Below the pieces are notes generated by a model. It saw only the letters and a list, made by a program, of their open reading frames with translations, had not been told where the DNA came from and did not search any database. This document shows, piece after piece, positions 42,050 through 50,990 of a DNA stretch of 64,000 bases. The DNA comes from a virus. Position numbers and translations under genes: made by a program. The stretch lies in IMG/VR virus record IMGVR_UViG_3300010300_000011, positions 1 to 64,000 of that record; one strand, 5' to 3'. How positions within the stretch are numbered: position 1 is the stretch's first letter; the number at the start of each line of letters is the position of its first letter.

Positions 42050-43120
42050 TCAAGCCGGAACAAGGGACTGCTGCACGGTTTGGGGAGCGTCGAGAACAAC
42101 TTCGTAGCGTTTGTTTTCGACAGTGGCGGATGAGGGTCCTACCCAGGTGTGCGCTACGAACACCTGGCGAGGCGTGCCGTCGTGGTTGCGACGATAGCGC
42201 TCATGACGAAGAGTCTTCCAGTGCGCTCTGCGCGCATGACCGTGAGTGAGCTGACGGCCAGCCTCACTCGACGCATCGATCTTGAATGTCTCTCGGATCT
42301 GCTTTCTAGTCAAGAGGGTGTAGTTGGGGCGTTGCCACCCACGGCGGATAGCACCCTTCTTCGGCTTAGAGCCGGTAGTTGCTTGTGATTTCACCAACCA
42401 CCGGTCGCCGCTGTTGAGCAGGCAAAGCTCTTCGACTGCTGTGGTAGGGTGGGTGATGAAGTCCTGCCGCGTAGGTGCCCACCTATCGTTGTCGTCCATC
42501 ATCTGCTCTTCAGTCAGCGGACGATCAACAATCACGAGGTCCTTTGCGTACATCTGCATACCGAACGGGACGACGCCGACTTTGTAGTCCGGCCCGGGGC
42601 CATCACCGTCACCTTCCGCCATGCGAAACACGCCGCTAAGGATGTAAGTAGCGCAGCCCCGCAAGTCCCTCCTGTCTGTGGTGACGCCGTACATGCGCCG
42701 AAAGTCTGCCAGGATGTCGGCATCGGCGTCTTTGTCCATGAACCCGTCACCTGTCACGGCCGGCATGAACACTGCGAAGCCGCGCACGCTGTCCGTGCCG
42801 AAGTCGCGCTTCTCTCCTTTCGCAGGAAGCATGTCACTGAGCTTGATACTGCCAGGATCCATCCCCTGACTTCGCGTAGAGATGTCAAACAGCACCACAC
42901 ACGATCGCCGATCCTCCACCGCTGTCACCGGAAACGGCAACGCGAACATGCTGAAGTCCTGACTGGCGAGCTCTGCCTTGTGCTTGCGCATCTCCTCGTT
43001 GGGGTCGAACTCGAAGTGAAACAGTGATGCTTTGCGCAGCAGCTGCCCGTACTGCTCATCGAGCCGAGAGTGCCATTCGCAAAGCCGACACGCCTGGTCA
43101 AAGATCGGTGTATTACTCAT
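42050..43120 (-). CDS. Large hypothetical protein with C-terminal HWxxxRHERY motif domain
   Basis: I prefer ATG 43120, which overlaps the upstream stop by 8 bases (MSNTPIFDQACRLCEWHSRL), over an ATG 21 bases earlier. This gives 356 residues. The N-terminus has a Cys-x-x-Cys-like pair and an alpha/beta body with a Gly/Asp-rich loop (EGDGDGPGPDYKVG). The last 80 residues contain GHARRAHWKTLRHERYRRN and VFVAHTWVGP, a pattern I recall from short bacterial and plasmid proteins of unknown function, with Arg-His-Trp-Arg followed by Val-Gly. Its gene partner is the SLOG protein. Function is unknown. Confidence 0.5.
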   Translation of the reverse strand: MSNTPIFDQACRLCEWHSRLDEQYGQLLRKASLFHFEFDPNEEMRKHKAELASQDFSMFALPFPVTAVEDRRSCVVLFDISTRSQGMDPGSIKLSDMLPAKGEKRDFGTDSVRGFAVFMPAVTGDGFMDKDADADILADFRRMYGVTTDRRDLRGCATYILSGVFRMAEGDGDGPGPDYKVGVVPFGMQMYAKDLVIVDRPLTEEQMMDDNDRWAPTRQDFITHPTTAVEELCLLNSGDRWLVKSQATTGSKPKKGAIRRGWQRPNYTLLTRKQIRETFKIDASSEAGRQLTHGHARRAHWKTLRHERYRRNHDGTPRQVFVAHTWVGPSSATVENKRYEVVLDAPQTVQQSLVPA

Positions 43121-43304
43121 CGAGTGCCGCGCAGTCATCAAGTACTTCGGCGAACGCTAGAGCATCTGCGTACGATCCATGTAGATTCTTTCCTTTCTGG
43201 AGCTTGGCCCAGAACTCTTGTAGTGAGTGCCGCTCGCTTTCTGTTTCGGCACAGAGGTGCAGCACCTCTTCTTCTTGCTGCTTTTGTGTGCGGATCAGCT
43301 TCAC
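43113..43304 (-). CDS. Small helical hypothetical protein
   Basis: This 63-residue, acidic and helical protein (MKLIRTQKQQEEEVLHLCAE) overlaps the genes on both sides by four to eight bases, which supports it being translated. Its C-terminus, DALAFAEVLDDCAALDE, is amphipathic. No family is recognised. Confidence 0.45.
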   Translation of the reverse strand: MKLIRTQKQQEEEVLHLCAETESERHSLQEFWAKLQKGKNLHGSYADALAFAEVLDDCAALDE

Positions 43305-43504
43305 GCTAGGTCCTCTCCTCTCTCGATCTTGGTAGCGCAGCTATCGCAGTAGGCGTATTGCGGCAGCAGCTTGACTTTGCGCTGGCAGCCTTCGCAAGTC
43401 TTCTCGACTGACTCCTGAGCGACGCGGTCGTAGAACTCCTGCATGTCAGGATCGTCCATGTCAGCCCAGTGGCCGAAGTTGTCGTCGTAGTAAACGCCAG
43501 ACAT
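43301..43504 (-). CDS. Small zinc-ribbon protein
   Basis: The protein has 67 residues with CEGC and CDSC pairs about 16 residues apart (residues 37-55), a treble-clef or zinc-ribbon arrangement. The N-terminus is acidic and aromatic (MSGVYYDDNFGHWADMDDPD). It has a clear ribosome binding site, AAGGAG, five bases before the ATG, and is the first gene after a terminator with a UUCG loop. Such proteins can bind nucleic acid or protein partners. Role is unknown. Confidence 0.55.
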   Translation of the reverse strand: MSGVYYDDNFGHWADMDDPDMQEFYDRVAQESVEKTCEGCQRKVKLLPQYAYCDSCATKIERGEDLA

Positions 43505-43548
43505 GTTGCTCCTTGGTTTGTAACGAACGCGGACAAACTACTCATGAC

Positions 43549-43584
43549 ACAAAAGAAGCCCGCACTACCGAAGCAGTACGGGCT
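43549..43584 (-). terminator. Intrinsic terminator with UUCG tetraloop
   Basis: Arms at 43557-43568 and 43573-43584 form a 12-bp stem closed by a C(TTCG)G loop on the minus strand, one of the most stable RNA tetraloops, followed by TCTTTTGTG. It lies between the stop at 43603 and the start at 43504. Confidence 0.9.
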
Positions 43585-43602
43585 CTTATCACAGCGTGGA
43601 AG

Positions 43603-43887
43603 TTACTCAGTGGGCGGCCAGGCGTCCGGGATCTCTACCGACTTCTGCTGCGCTTGCATCGCAGCCTGACAGTAGAGGCCGAGCGCGCGCATGATCGCAG
43701 CGCTGGTGCGCGCGTCCATCGAGATGTGAGAGCGTGTGCCTTCCGCGCTCTCGTAGACCAAGCAGATCTGCATCTCACCTTGGTCTCGATCCATGCCAAC
43801 AAGCGTGTAGGCGAGATCCTCGCTCGTGATGGAATCCATGCAGAAGCCGGTGTCGATGTCGGCCTCGTCTTCAAAAGGGTATTGCAT
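43603..43887 (-). CDS. Small hypothetical protein
   Basis: I choose ATG 43887, which has GGAG five bases upstream, over the GTG six bases earlier. The 94-residue product starts MQYPFEDEADIDTGFCMDSI, is acidic and has a Met/Ala-rich helix (ARTSAAIMRALGLYCQAAMQ). A terminator follows. No function can be assigned. Confidence 0.45.
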   Translation of the reverse strand: MQYPFEDEADIDTGFCMDSITSEDLAYTLVGMDRDQGEMQICLVYESAEGTRSHISMDARTSAAIMRALGLYCQAAMQAQQKSVEIPDAWPPTE

Positions 43888-43924
43888 TGTCACTCCGTGG
43901 TAGACCCCTGACGGTGAGACTATG

Positions 43925-44209
43925 TTAGCGCTCGCGTTGCGCTACCGAGCCCTTCTCCTTGATAGGTTCTTCTACTCGCACGTAAGTGTCGAGCGTCTCT
44001 CGTATTGCGCGAACAGCGCAGTCTCTGGATGACGAGAGCCGGAACGCTGTGGTCTGTAGGAAGTCCTTGGGCCGACGGATGCGGAACGTGACGGTGTAGT
44101 CCACCTCTGCCTCATCCTCGAGCGCATCGATGCCGTTGTGCTTGATGTCCAGCACTTCACCGGAGATGATCGTCACTTGATGCGGCCGGCTAGGAGTCTC
44201 TTCAGTCAT
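43925..44209 (-). CDS. Small hypothetical protein
   Basis: The protein has 94 residues, starting MTEETPSRPHQVTIISGEVL with a beta-rich middle (EAEVDYTVTFRIRRP) and a basic helix at the end. Its start shares one base with the stop of the 45123 gene. It may be a small accessory protein of the adhesion cluster or an early protein; nothing identifies it. Confidence 0.4.
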   Translation of the reverse strand: MTEETPSRPHQVTIISGEVLDIKHNGIDALEDEAEVDYTVTFRIRRPKDFLQTTAFRLSSSRDCAVRAIRETLDTYVRVEEPIKEKGSVAQRER

Positions 44210-45123
44210 CAGTTCGTCGGGTAGAGAAGCTGGATCTCGTCACCAGCCTCGAGAAGACGCCGGTCTTGCGTGAACGTGATAGACAACCCATCACCGGCGA
44301 TCGTGTAGTCAATCCCACTGACCAGGGCCGCACCGTTCTGGAAGACCAGCATGGTGGCAGCCACCGTCACAGCGGGGTTGATGTCTATGGCTACATCCTG
44401 CCCTGAGCTCCCCAGGCCAAGCAAGCTCCCAGGCACACATCCTTCGATCTTGTTCCAAACCTGCCCGCTGACTGAAGATGCGTCCAGCCGCTGGCCCAGG
44501 CTCTGCCCGATGTAGAGGAAGCCGGTGAACCAGAAGTCAGAGCCCTCCGGCACACCTACCTCGTACGGGTCGTCCTTGGTGAACACCAGGATGCCGGTGC
44601 TCGGATCCCACAGCGGACCAGCCGGGTGGTCAGGTAGCAGCTCACCACCGAAGCGAGGCGACGGTGTGCCGTACCACAGCTGCGCAGCGTATGTCTGACC
44701 TTGGCTGTTCTCTTGTGGGTTATCACCGTCCACCCACGAGTCCAAGAAGCCTACGCCTGGATCTTGTGTAGCAAGAGGCGGAGTAAGGACAGACGCGCCT
44801 GTGACAGCGATCCAGCCCCGGTTGTCGGGGACACTAGGGATCTGTACGAGCTTGAGCCCGCTGTTCGGCGGATCTGAAGTGTCGCCATAGCGCCGTACAA
44901 GCGAAGTCGTTCCTCCATTGATCAAAGCTGGCGCAGGGATCTCCAACTCCTCACCAACAGTTTGATACGCACTGACAGTTACGTGGCTAGGTAACGACGT
45001 GGTGCCACCAGCCGGCGCAGGATCCTCACCAGGGAAGAAAACCTCAGAGAGGTGCGCCTTGTTTAGCAGTCGTTTAACTGCCCATGACAGCCACGCCTCT
45101 TGCTGATTAGTAAACGTCGCCAT
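44209..45123 (-). CDS. Tail-region protein, paralogue of the truncated gene at the right edge
   Basis: I choose the ATG at 45123 (MATFTNQQEAWLSWAVKRLL), giving 304 residues; an in-frame ATG nine bases earlier is possible. The protein is beta-rich with GVGFLDSWVDGDN, QTYAAQLWYGTPSP, PLWDPSTGILVF, FWFTGFLYIGQSL and a C-terminus with ITFTQDRRLLEAGDEIQLLY. The same series of segments appears in the incomplete gene at 63421-64000, so the two are duplicates. The last 90 residues have alternating strands typical of fibre tips. It lies with fibre genes; a baseplate or fibre-adaptor role is likely but not shown. Confidence 0.55.
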   Translation of the reverse strand: MATFTNQQEAWLSWAVKRLLNKAHLSEVFFPGEDPAPAGGTTSLPSHVTVSAYQTVGEELEIPAPALINGGTTSLVRRYGDTSDPPNSGLKLVQIPSVPDNRGWIAVTGASVLTPPLATQDPGVGFLDSWVDGDNPQENSQGQTYAAQLWYGTPSPRFGGELLPDHPAGPLWDPSTGILVFTKDDPYEVGVPEGSDFWFTGFLYIGQSLGQRLDASSVSGQVWNKIEGCVPGSLLGLGSSGQDVAIDINPAVTVAATMLVFQNGAALVSGIDYTIAGDGLSITFTQDRRLLEAGDEIQLLYPTN

Positions 45124-45147
45124 CACAAGCAATCAAATAGAGATAGC

Positions 45148-46377
45148 TCAGCAGTTCCACTTGTCGAGCGCAAGCTTCTTCCGCGTCGGTTTGCCGCTCT
45201 TGTCGTGCATCGGCCCCGGCATCCCGCCCATCCGTGCACAGAAGCTCTTGCGCCTCTTGTCCTCGCTTGAGCCCGGCTTGATCTTGCTCGGGTCCTTGGT
45301 AACCGCCATCTTAAGCTTGCTGCCTGGATTAGCTTCTCGATACGACTGAACACCTTTGCGGTTCAGCCCGCCCGTCTTGCTCTTGCCTTCGCTGCGAGTC
45401 CATGCAGGTGTCTCCGACGCTTGTTTCTTGAGCTTGCGCTTACGCTCTTTCGCCTCTTCGCCGCCTGCGTGGCCGTCTATGAGCGACTTGGAGGCGTAGA
45501 TGTCGGTGCGGCGTGCGGCGATCTTCTGCAGCTCGTCCTCGAAGCCACGAAGCATCGCTGTCTTGGCCACGTGCGCGTTGTCGATCCAGTTGGGGTAGGG
45601 CCGACCGTTAGCTGCAGCGCGTGCTTTTGCTCGAGACTTCTGCTCGGGCGTCAGCGTCTTGCTCTTACCTTTGGCTTCCTTCGGGTTCTTCTTGTCCCAG
45701 GGAGCCTCCTCAGCCGCTTTGAGCATCCCGCCGCCAGTGAGAGAGCCGGCAGCTCGGCTGGTGATGTTGTTGCTGCTCAACGTGTTACGTAGGTGGTTCG
45801 GGGCACTGACTTGACCCATCATCGGCTTCGGCGGCTTGTTCATCTGCATCGACCTTATCGGCTTGAGCGAAGGCGGCTTCGGCAGCGCCTTGAGCATACT
45901 GAGAACTGCAGCTGCTTTCACCAGCCGACCGTCAGCTGCGACGCCCGGGGGTCGGGCAGTAGTGTCTTTCTTCACGCGACTTGCGTACCTGCCTGCGGCG
46001 TAGATCAGCCCGGCAACAGCAGCACCTTTGATGGCGTTGTTGCGAGCGCTGTTGCGAATAATTTTGAGCCCAGCTTTCCCCAAGTCTTGTGCACCTTGGT
46101 TGTAGCTAGATGAGATTCGGGCGCGAGTACTAGGGGAACCGGCTAAGTACTGCGAGCGCATTGCGGGGTCAGTCTTGATTGCCTTAGCAACAGCCCGTGA
46201 CGCTCCCGACCAGCGAGCTGATTGGCCCGCTTGACGCGCCACCTTGCTGTCAAGACCTTGCAGGCCCTTGGTGATGTTGTCGGCCGCACGACGGAGACCC
46301 TTGTAGTAGCCTCTTACTGCGCCGAGGGCCGCACCGGTGATTACGACCTCGCCATATCGCTTAGCTCGATCACTCAC
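45148..46377 (-). CDS. Basic protein with C-terminal KPSKIKPGS...RRKSFCARMGG domain
   Basis: The protein has 409 residues and a GTG start overlapping the upstream stop. The N-terminal half is basic and Ala-rich with an Ala/Gly hydrophobic segment (IKGAAVAGLIYAAGRYASRV). A tag-like MLRGFEDELQKIAARR lies near residue 285. The last ~75 residues (KTGGLNRKGVQSYREANPGS, then RRKSFCARMGGMPGPMHDKS and ending LALDKWNC) form a conserved small domain I recall from T4-like and cyanophage proteins (DUF6321-like), with unknown function. The combination of a motif-tagged basic body with this domain suggests a DNA-contacting or internal virion protein. Confidence 0.55.
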   Translation of the reverse strand: MSDRAKRYGEVVITGAALGAVRGYYKGLRRAADNITKGLQGLDSKVARQAGQSARWSGASRAVAKAIKTDPAMRSQYLAGSPSTRARISSSYNQGAQDLGKAGLKIIRNSARNNAIKGAAVAGLIYAAGRYASRVKKDTTARPPGVAADGRLVKAAAVLSMLKALPKPPSLKPIRSMQMNKPPKPMMGQVSAPNHLRNTLSSNNITSRAAGSLTGGGMLKAAEEAPWDKKNPKEAKGKSKTLTPEQKSRAKARAAANGRPYPNWIDNAHVAKTAMLRGFEDELQKIAARRTDIYASKSLIDGHAGGEEAKERKRKLKKQASETPAWTRSEGKSKTGGLNRKGVQSYREANPGSKLKMAVTKDPSKIKPGSSEDKRRKSFCARMGGMPGPMHDKSGKPTRKKLALDKWNC

Positions 46378-49300
46378 GCGCCGCTACTCCAGGGGGTGTC
46401 AGTGGATTGGTTGAGCATCTGCAGTTGGGTGATAACAGTGCGCAGGCCGATGCTGCCGTGAAGTGCGATGCGGACTACTGCCTGGTTGCTGGTGTTGCCG
46501 GTAGTGAAGGCACCGGCCCGCCAGTAGATGTCAACGTAACCAGCGCCAATCGTGATGCCTCCTGTGTCTGCCGCACCGTAGCCGTCCTCTCCAGACTCGT
46601 ACAGGCTGGAAGCACCTGTTGTGAGCATGTCGAGCCAGCCGGTCTTGCCGGGGTTACCCAGCGGCGTATCAGCGTGCACCGAGCTCTGGTCGCCAACGAA
46701 CTTGATCTCCGCGCTGATACCACTCAGGGTCGGGACCGGAGAAGCGCTGGGGCCGACGTTGTACCAGCTGCCAACGAAGTCAGGGCTACTGAGCGGAGAG
46801 CTGTAGCTCTCGTATGAAGTTAGCGCCGGAGAGGCGGAGGCATCCCGCAAGTAGCCGTACACCCGCAGACGACCCTGGTTGGCCGCTGTGCCGCTGGTGA
46901 ACAGTCGGTAGTAGACCACTGAGCTCTGAGCCGAGTAGTCGGTGTAGTAGTCGTAGGACGGGCTACCGTAGCTGCCGTAGACGTTGAACGGGCTGCTCAG
47001 CGCAGGCATCTGCGTGCGTGCATCGTACTCCGTAGCTGTGTTGTAGCCGGGGTGTACGAGGCCGAGGTCGCTGACCTGCGCCGGGCGCGACGTGCGTGTG
47101 CCCGGATTGACCGCAAACGTCTTGCCCGAGCGGGCCTCAGCTGACGGCGAGCCGTCAGTCACATTCCAGGTGCTTTCCGTGCCTAGCGCCGTGAGCTCCG
47201 CACCACTCGGCCAACCGTACGTGCCAGATTCGAGCACGTCCCCTGCCACGGGCTGGGTAGTGAACGAAGTGAAGATGGGGCTGGTAACGGGGCTAACGAG
47301 GTCGGTCCCACCCCATGTGTCGGGGTAGATTCGATACTTCTCACTGGCGAAGGTTTCGACAGTAGTCGTACCGACAGAGGCGCCGGCCCGTCCGAGGTGT
47401 AGTAATCGCCCATACGGAGAGCCATACGGGTCGGAGAAGTTCAGCACCACATCCGTGTCGCTGACGAACACATCGTTGAAGTTGATCGTCAGGTCACGGC
47501 TGGTGTAGCCGTCCGACGCCACCAGCGCGGTCATCGGCTGAACCGTGTCGTACGGATCAGTCGGTGTACCGAGCAGGAACACCGTTTCCGGGCTAGGGAT
47601 CCACGTAGCGTCTTGCGGGCTGGCATACGTGGTCAGGTAGTACTGCAGGTCGAACGAGTACGTACCGTCGCTCGCATCCGCTACGGTCAGCAGGTTCTGC
47701 TGGTACGTGATGTTGTAGAGGTTGTCCGCATCGACGTAGAGGCCCCAGTTCTCCGAGGCAGTGACGTGCGGGATGCCCGACACGTAGCGGATAGCCACAC
47801 CGTTGTCGATGCTCAGCTCCGCCGTGTTGATCACCGGATCGGCCGCGCCTGTGTACTGATCCTTGAAGATCTCAATGCTGTTGGTGCGGTTGACTCCCGA
47901 ACCGGTGTCATGGGAGATACGTACCCGGTTGAAGCCAAGGGGCGCCGGGAAGTCCGTGAATACCGGATTACCTGAAACGCGTAGCTCGAACACAGGCGCT
48001 GATGTGTTATCCAGACCGAGATAGTCAACCGCTTGGAAAGCGATCTTGGTCGTGGGGCTGCCACCGGGCTGCACAGGGTTGCTACCCATGTGGGTCGCCA
48101 CGTCGCTGTAGTTAGGAGGAGATCCTCCGATAGCTGTAAGCGCGTTGCCGTAAGTCAGCGATATGTCAAGCTGCTCCAGCACTGTCCAAGTGCTCGGTGA
48201 CGGGCTAGCTGTGCCCAGCTCGAGCGAAAGCGTGCCTGCGTTGCCCGGATCGCCGAACGGAGTAGTCACAACACTGAACGTCGTGCCTGCCGTGCCGGCT
48301 ACCAAGTTGGTGACCAGATCACCCGGCTTGTACCCCGGTGACGCGTAGACGATGGTCGGGCTGCTGTCAGACAGGTAGCTCTGCTGGAACGCAGGGATGT
48401 AGGTCTCGTTAAGCGTCGACAGCGCACCTGATTCGCTGGCCGTGGTGAACTGCGAGGCCAGCGCAGTGTTGATCGAAAACAGTGCATCTTCAATCGTCAT
48501 GCCTGACGTCAGCGTCAAGTACCCGGAGATGTCTTGATCCAGCGTGAGGAAACGCGCTGTGTGCGAGTGACCACCTGATACTCCGCCGGTCGTACTAGTG
48601 CTGACTGCTGCAGCACCAGAGAACAGCGCGTTGATGCGCTCCTTGTCTGTAGTGCTGTGCAGTCCTGCTTGCGACGTAGTGGCATCCGGGATGTTGGTAC
48701 CAACAACAACCTCATTGGTCCCGGTCGAGAAGGTGACGAAGGTCTGGCCCGCGTGAGCAGCATCTTCGCCAGCCGTCAGCTGAATGTTCTGCGAACCATC
48801 AGGTGCAACACTGTTGATGGTCGCAACGCCCGGATCAGCGTCTAGGCGAATCTGATTGGCCGTAGGCGTGACAGTCAGGTAATCACCGGCCAGCAGCGTC
48901 AATGCACCCAGCGAATCGAACTGCACTGAAGTGCTCGAGCCGCCCAGCTGCTCAGCAACAAGTGTCGCAAGGAACGACAGCTGAACAGTAGAGGAAGCTG
49001 AGAACTTGTTGATGCCCAGCGCGCCGCTAGCAACCGTCAGCCCAACGTTGCCTGCGGCATCCGGCTCGATCTGAGCCAGTGACAGCAGCGGGTTGGACGG
49101 AATGGCATCAGACAGCTGCGCTAGGATCGCAGCGTCAGTCGACCCAGTCTTGTTAGCCGTACGGATGAGGGCATCCGCATCGAGGTTCCCAAGGGTACGG
49201 CGACGACCGGCCACAACCTTGAACGGTGCCGGAGGTACAGCACCACGACTGTTGGGCGTCCACGCAACTCGGAGCGTGATGCCTCCCGTGCTGAGGAAGC

Positions 49301-50990
49301 CGTCCGCATCGACTTGACCACCGCCCGACGGATTGACTTCCGCTCCGCCAACGATATTGACCTGGGTGATCTGGGCCTGGTTTCCGTAGGCATCTACAAC
49401 CTCATCCCAATTGGTGAGATCCTCAACAGGGCCTGCGCCGCTGCGATCGTACCCGTCGATCAGTGAGAACGCCTGCTGACGTACCTGCGCTGCTGTGGTC
49501 GTGGAACCGCCAACCCAGTACTTGTCTGCCGTGGGGCTGTTGAACGGATCAGTTGACTGGATGGTGACAACACCAACAGTCGCTGAGTTCCACAGTACGT
49601 CCAGCGCGTAAGCAACTGCCGTGACTGTCTGAGCCGGGCTCGCTGCCTCGTTCGTGGCGTACAGCGGGCTGACCAACGCGCCGCCTGTAGTGACGACCGA
49701 GGCCGTGCTACCAGGAATGACGTTGGTGACTGTGGAGTCAACCGTAGCGGCCAGTCGCAGGTAGTTCGCGGGGCTCGAGGGCGACAGGAAGTAGTCGCTC
49801 TGGAACACCAGGTAGTAGTCCGTGCTGCCGCTCAGAATGATCGGCGACGCAGCGACACCGGGGCTGGCCGGGCTGACTGCGTTAGGCACAGTCAGCGGGA
49901 CGCTGATTGCGAACGTCTCGTCCCAAGCAGCTCGGCTTGCGTCAGTCTTGAACTGGCTAGGCGAGATGTAGCCGACTGCCACAACCTTAGGCGAGCTACC
50001 TAAGGGCGAGGCATAGACCCCTGTGTTGATCGCAACAGTATCAGCCGGTGAGCCTGCGATCTCAGAGATCGAGACGGTCACCCCGCCTACCTGGCCGGTA
50101 GCGGGGCGGCTGCCGTACACCGTAAGGGCGTCTACCTTGGCGTCAGCAGGCAGTGTGATAGACTGAGCTAATGCCGGATAGCCGATTGAGAAGTCCGGCG
50201 AATCGTACGCCGATCCGCTGGTGTACTCCGTCAGGACAACATCGAGGTTGTCACCGAGGTAGACGTCAGAGGCTGTGAAGCCAATTGCCTGGACCGGTGT
50301 GGTCGGTGACTCCAGCGAGTCGTAGGCCGTGACCGTGAGCACTACCGGCTCAGCTAGGACCTTGGCGTTGTCCTGCAGGTCCCTGACTACGTCGTACAGG
50401 CTGATGACCGCCGGACCGACCGACACACCTGCGCTGGGCGAGGGGCTAGCCGGGGTCGGGCTCGAGGGAGATGCGCTCGGCGACTCAGGGATGGTTGCGT
50501 CTGATGCGCCACTAGCAAAGCCGATCTGCCCTGCCCAGTGCGAGAACACGTCAGCCTCAAAGGCACCACCAGGGCCGAGGCGGACGTTTCGACGGGGTCC
50601 TTCTGCGAAGTGGCCAGTGACCTCTTCTCGAGTCACGCTGTCTGCCGGGAACCGCTCCACCTGCGCCTGCAGCGTGGGGTCCAGCATTAGCGTTGTGCGG
50701 CGCCGGTAGTTAGCCGGGCGAACAGTCAGTGAGGGCGTGAGCTGGGCGGTAGCTCCAACGGCGTCAGTGACTGTGATTGTCGGCGTGTAGACACCAACTT
50801 GGGGGGCGAGGATACCGGCAGTCGTCTCTGCGAGCGTACCGGTATCGAGGTCAATGGTCATGCCCTCAGGCAGACCAGTGGCGGTCCAGCGGTAGGGGAG
50901 GGTGCCGCGCCGCGCTTGAACCCGGACTCGGTAGCTTTCACCTACGAACGCGTTGGGGAGCGCCGTAGTGATGATTGTCAGATCAGCCAT
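46374..50990 (-). CDS. Giant tail fibre with N-terminal Ig-like domain and frequent Ser-Pro
   Basis: The protein has 1538 residues. Residues 1-95 match a putative Ig (He_PIG-type) domain: LPNAFVGESYRVRVQARRGT, LPYRWTATGLPEGMTIDLDT and YTPTITVTDAVGA. A linker near 165-185 is a Ser-Pro-rich stretch. A central fibre part has QAGLHSTTDKERINALFSGA and GGVSGGHSHTARFLTLDQDI, typical of fibre shafts that end in a folding domain. By eye there are about 37 Ser-Pro pairs across the length, many coded AGC-CC, far more than in the neighbouring fibres. It overlaps the thioredoxin-like gene at its start. A host-binding role is inferred. Confidence 0.65.
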   Translation of the reverse strand: MADLTIITTALPNAFVGESYRVRVQARRGTLPYRWTATGLPEGMTIDLDTGTLAETTAGILAPQVGVYTPTITVTDAVGATAQLTPSLTVRPANYRRRTTLMLDPTLQAQVERFPADSVTREEVTGHFAEGPRRNVRLGPGGAFEADVFSHWAGQIGFASGASDATIPESPSASPSSPTPASPSPSAGVSVGPAVISLYDVVRDLQDNAKVLAEPVVLTVTAYDSLESPTTPVQAIGFTASDVYLGDNLDVVLTEYTSGSAYDSPDFSIGYPALAQSITLPADAKVDALTVYGSRPATGQVGGVTVSISEIAGSPADTVAINTGVYASPLGSSPKVVAVGYISPSQFKTDASRAAWDETFAISVPLTVPNAVSPASPGVAASPIILSGSTDYYLVFQSDYFLSPSSPANYLRLAATVDSTVTNVIPGSTASVVTTGGALVSPLYATNEAASPAQTVTAVAYALDVLWNSATVGVVTIQSTDPFNSPTADKYWVGGSTTTAAQVRQQAFSLIDGYDRSGAGPVEDLTNWDEVVDAYGNQAQITQVNIVGGAEVNPSGGGQVDADGFLSTGGITLRVAWTPNSRGAVPPAPFKVVAGRRRTLGNLDADALIRTANKTGSTDAAILAQLSDAIPSNPLLSLAQIEPDAAGNVGLTVASGALGINKFSASSTVQLSFLATLVAEQLGGSSTSVQFDSLGALTLLAGDYLTVTPTANQIRLDADPGVATINSVAPDGSQNIQLTAGEDAAHAGQTFVTFSTGTNEVVVGTNIPDATTSQAGLHSTTDKERINALFSGAAAVSTSTTGGVSGGHSHTARFLTLDQDISGYLTLTSGMTIEDALFSINTALASQFTTASESGALSTLNETYIPAFQQSYLSDSSPTIVYASPGYKPGDLVTNLVAGTAGTTFSVVTTPFGDPGNAGTLSLELGTASPSPSTWTVLEQLDISLTYGNALTAIGGSPPNYSDVATHMGSNPVQPGGSPTTKIAFQAVDYLGLDNTSAPVFELRVSGNPVFTDFPAPLGFNRVRISHDTGSGVNRTNSIEIFKDQYTGAADPVINTAELSIDNGVAIRYVSGIPHVTASENWGLYVDADNLYNITYQQNLLTVADASDGTYSFDLQYYLTTYASPQDATWIPSPETVFLLGTPTDPYDTVQPMTALVASDGYTSRDLTINFNDVFVSDTDVVLNFSDPYGSPYGRLLHLGRAGASVGTTTVETFASEKYRIYPDTWGGTDLVSPVTSPIFTSFTTQPVAGDVLESGTYGWPSGAELTALGTESTWNVTDGSPSAEARSGKTFAVNPGTRTSRPAQVSDLGLVHPGYNTATEYDARTQMPALSSPFNVYGSYGSPSYDYYTDYSAQSSVVYYRLFTSGTAANQGRLRVYGYLRDASASPALTSYESYSSPLSSPDFVGSWYNVGPSASPVPTLSGISAEIKFVGDQSSVHADTPLGNPGKTGWLDMLTTGASSLYESGEDGYGAADTGGITIGAGYVDIYWRAGAFTTGNTSNQAVVRIALHGSIGLRTVITQLQMLNQSTDTPWSSGA

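Noticed and set aside
41680-42099. 139-residue version of the SLOG protein starting at 42099
   Set aside because: The extra residues overlap the upstream gene and do not fit the family; the ATG at 42048 follows the upstream stop and starts just before the first strand.
46374-50990. Diversity-generating retroelement target in the fibre genes
   Set aside because: No reverse transcriptase gene or near-identical template repeat was seen in the window.
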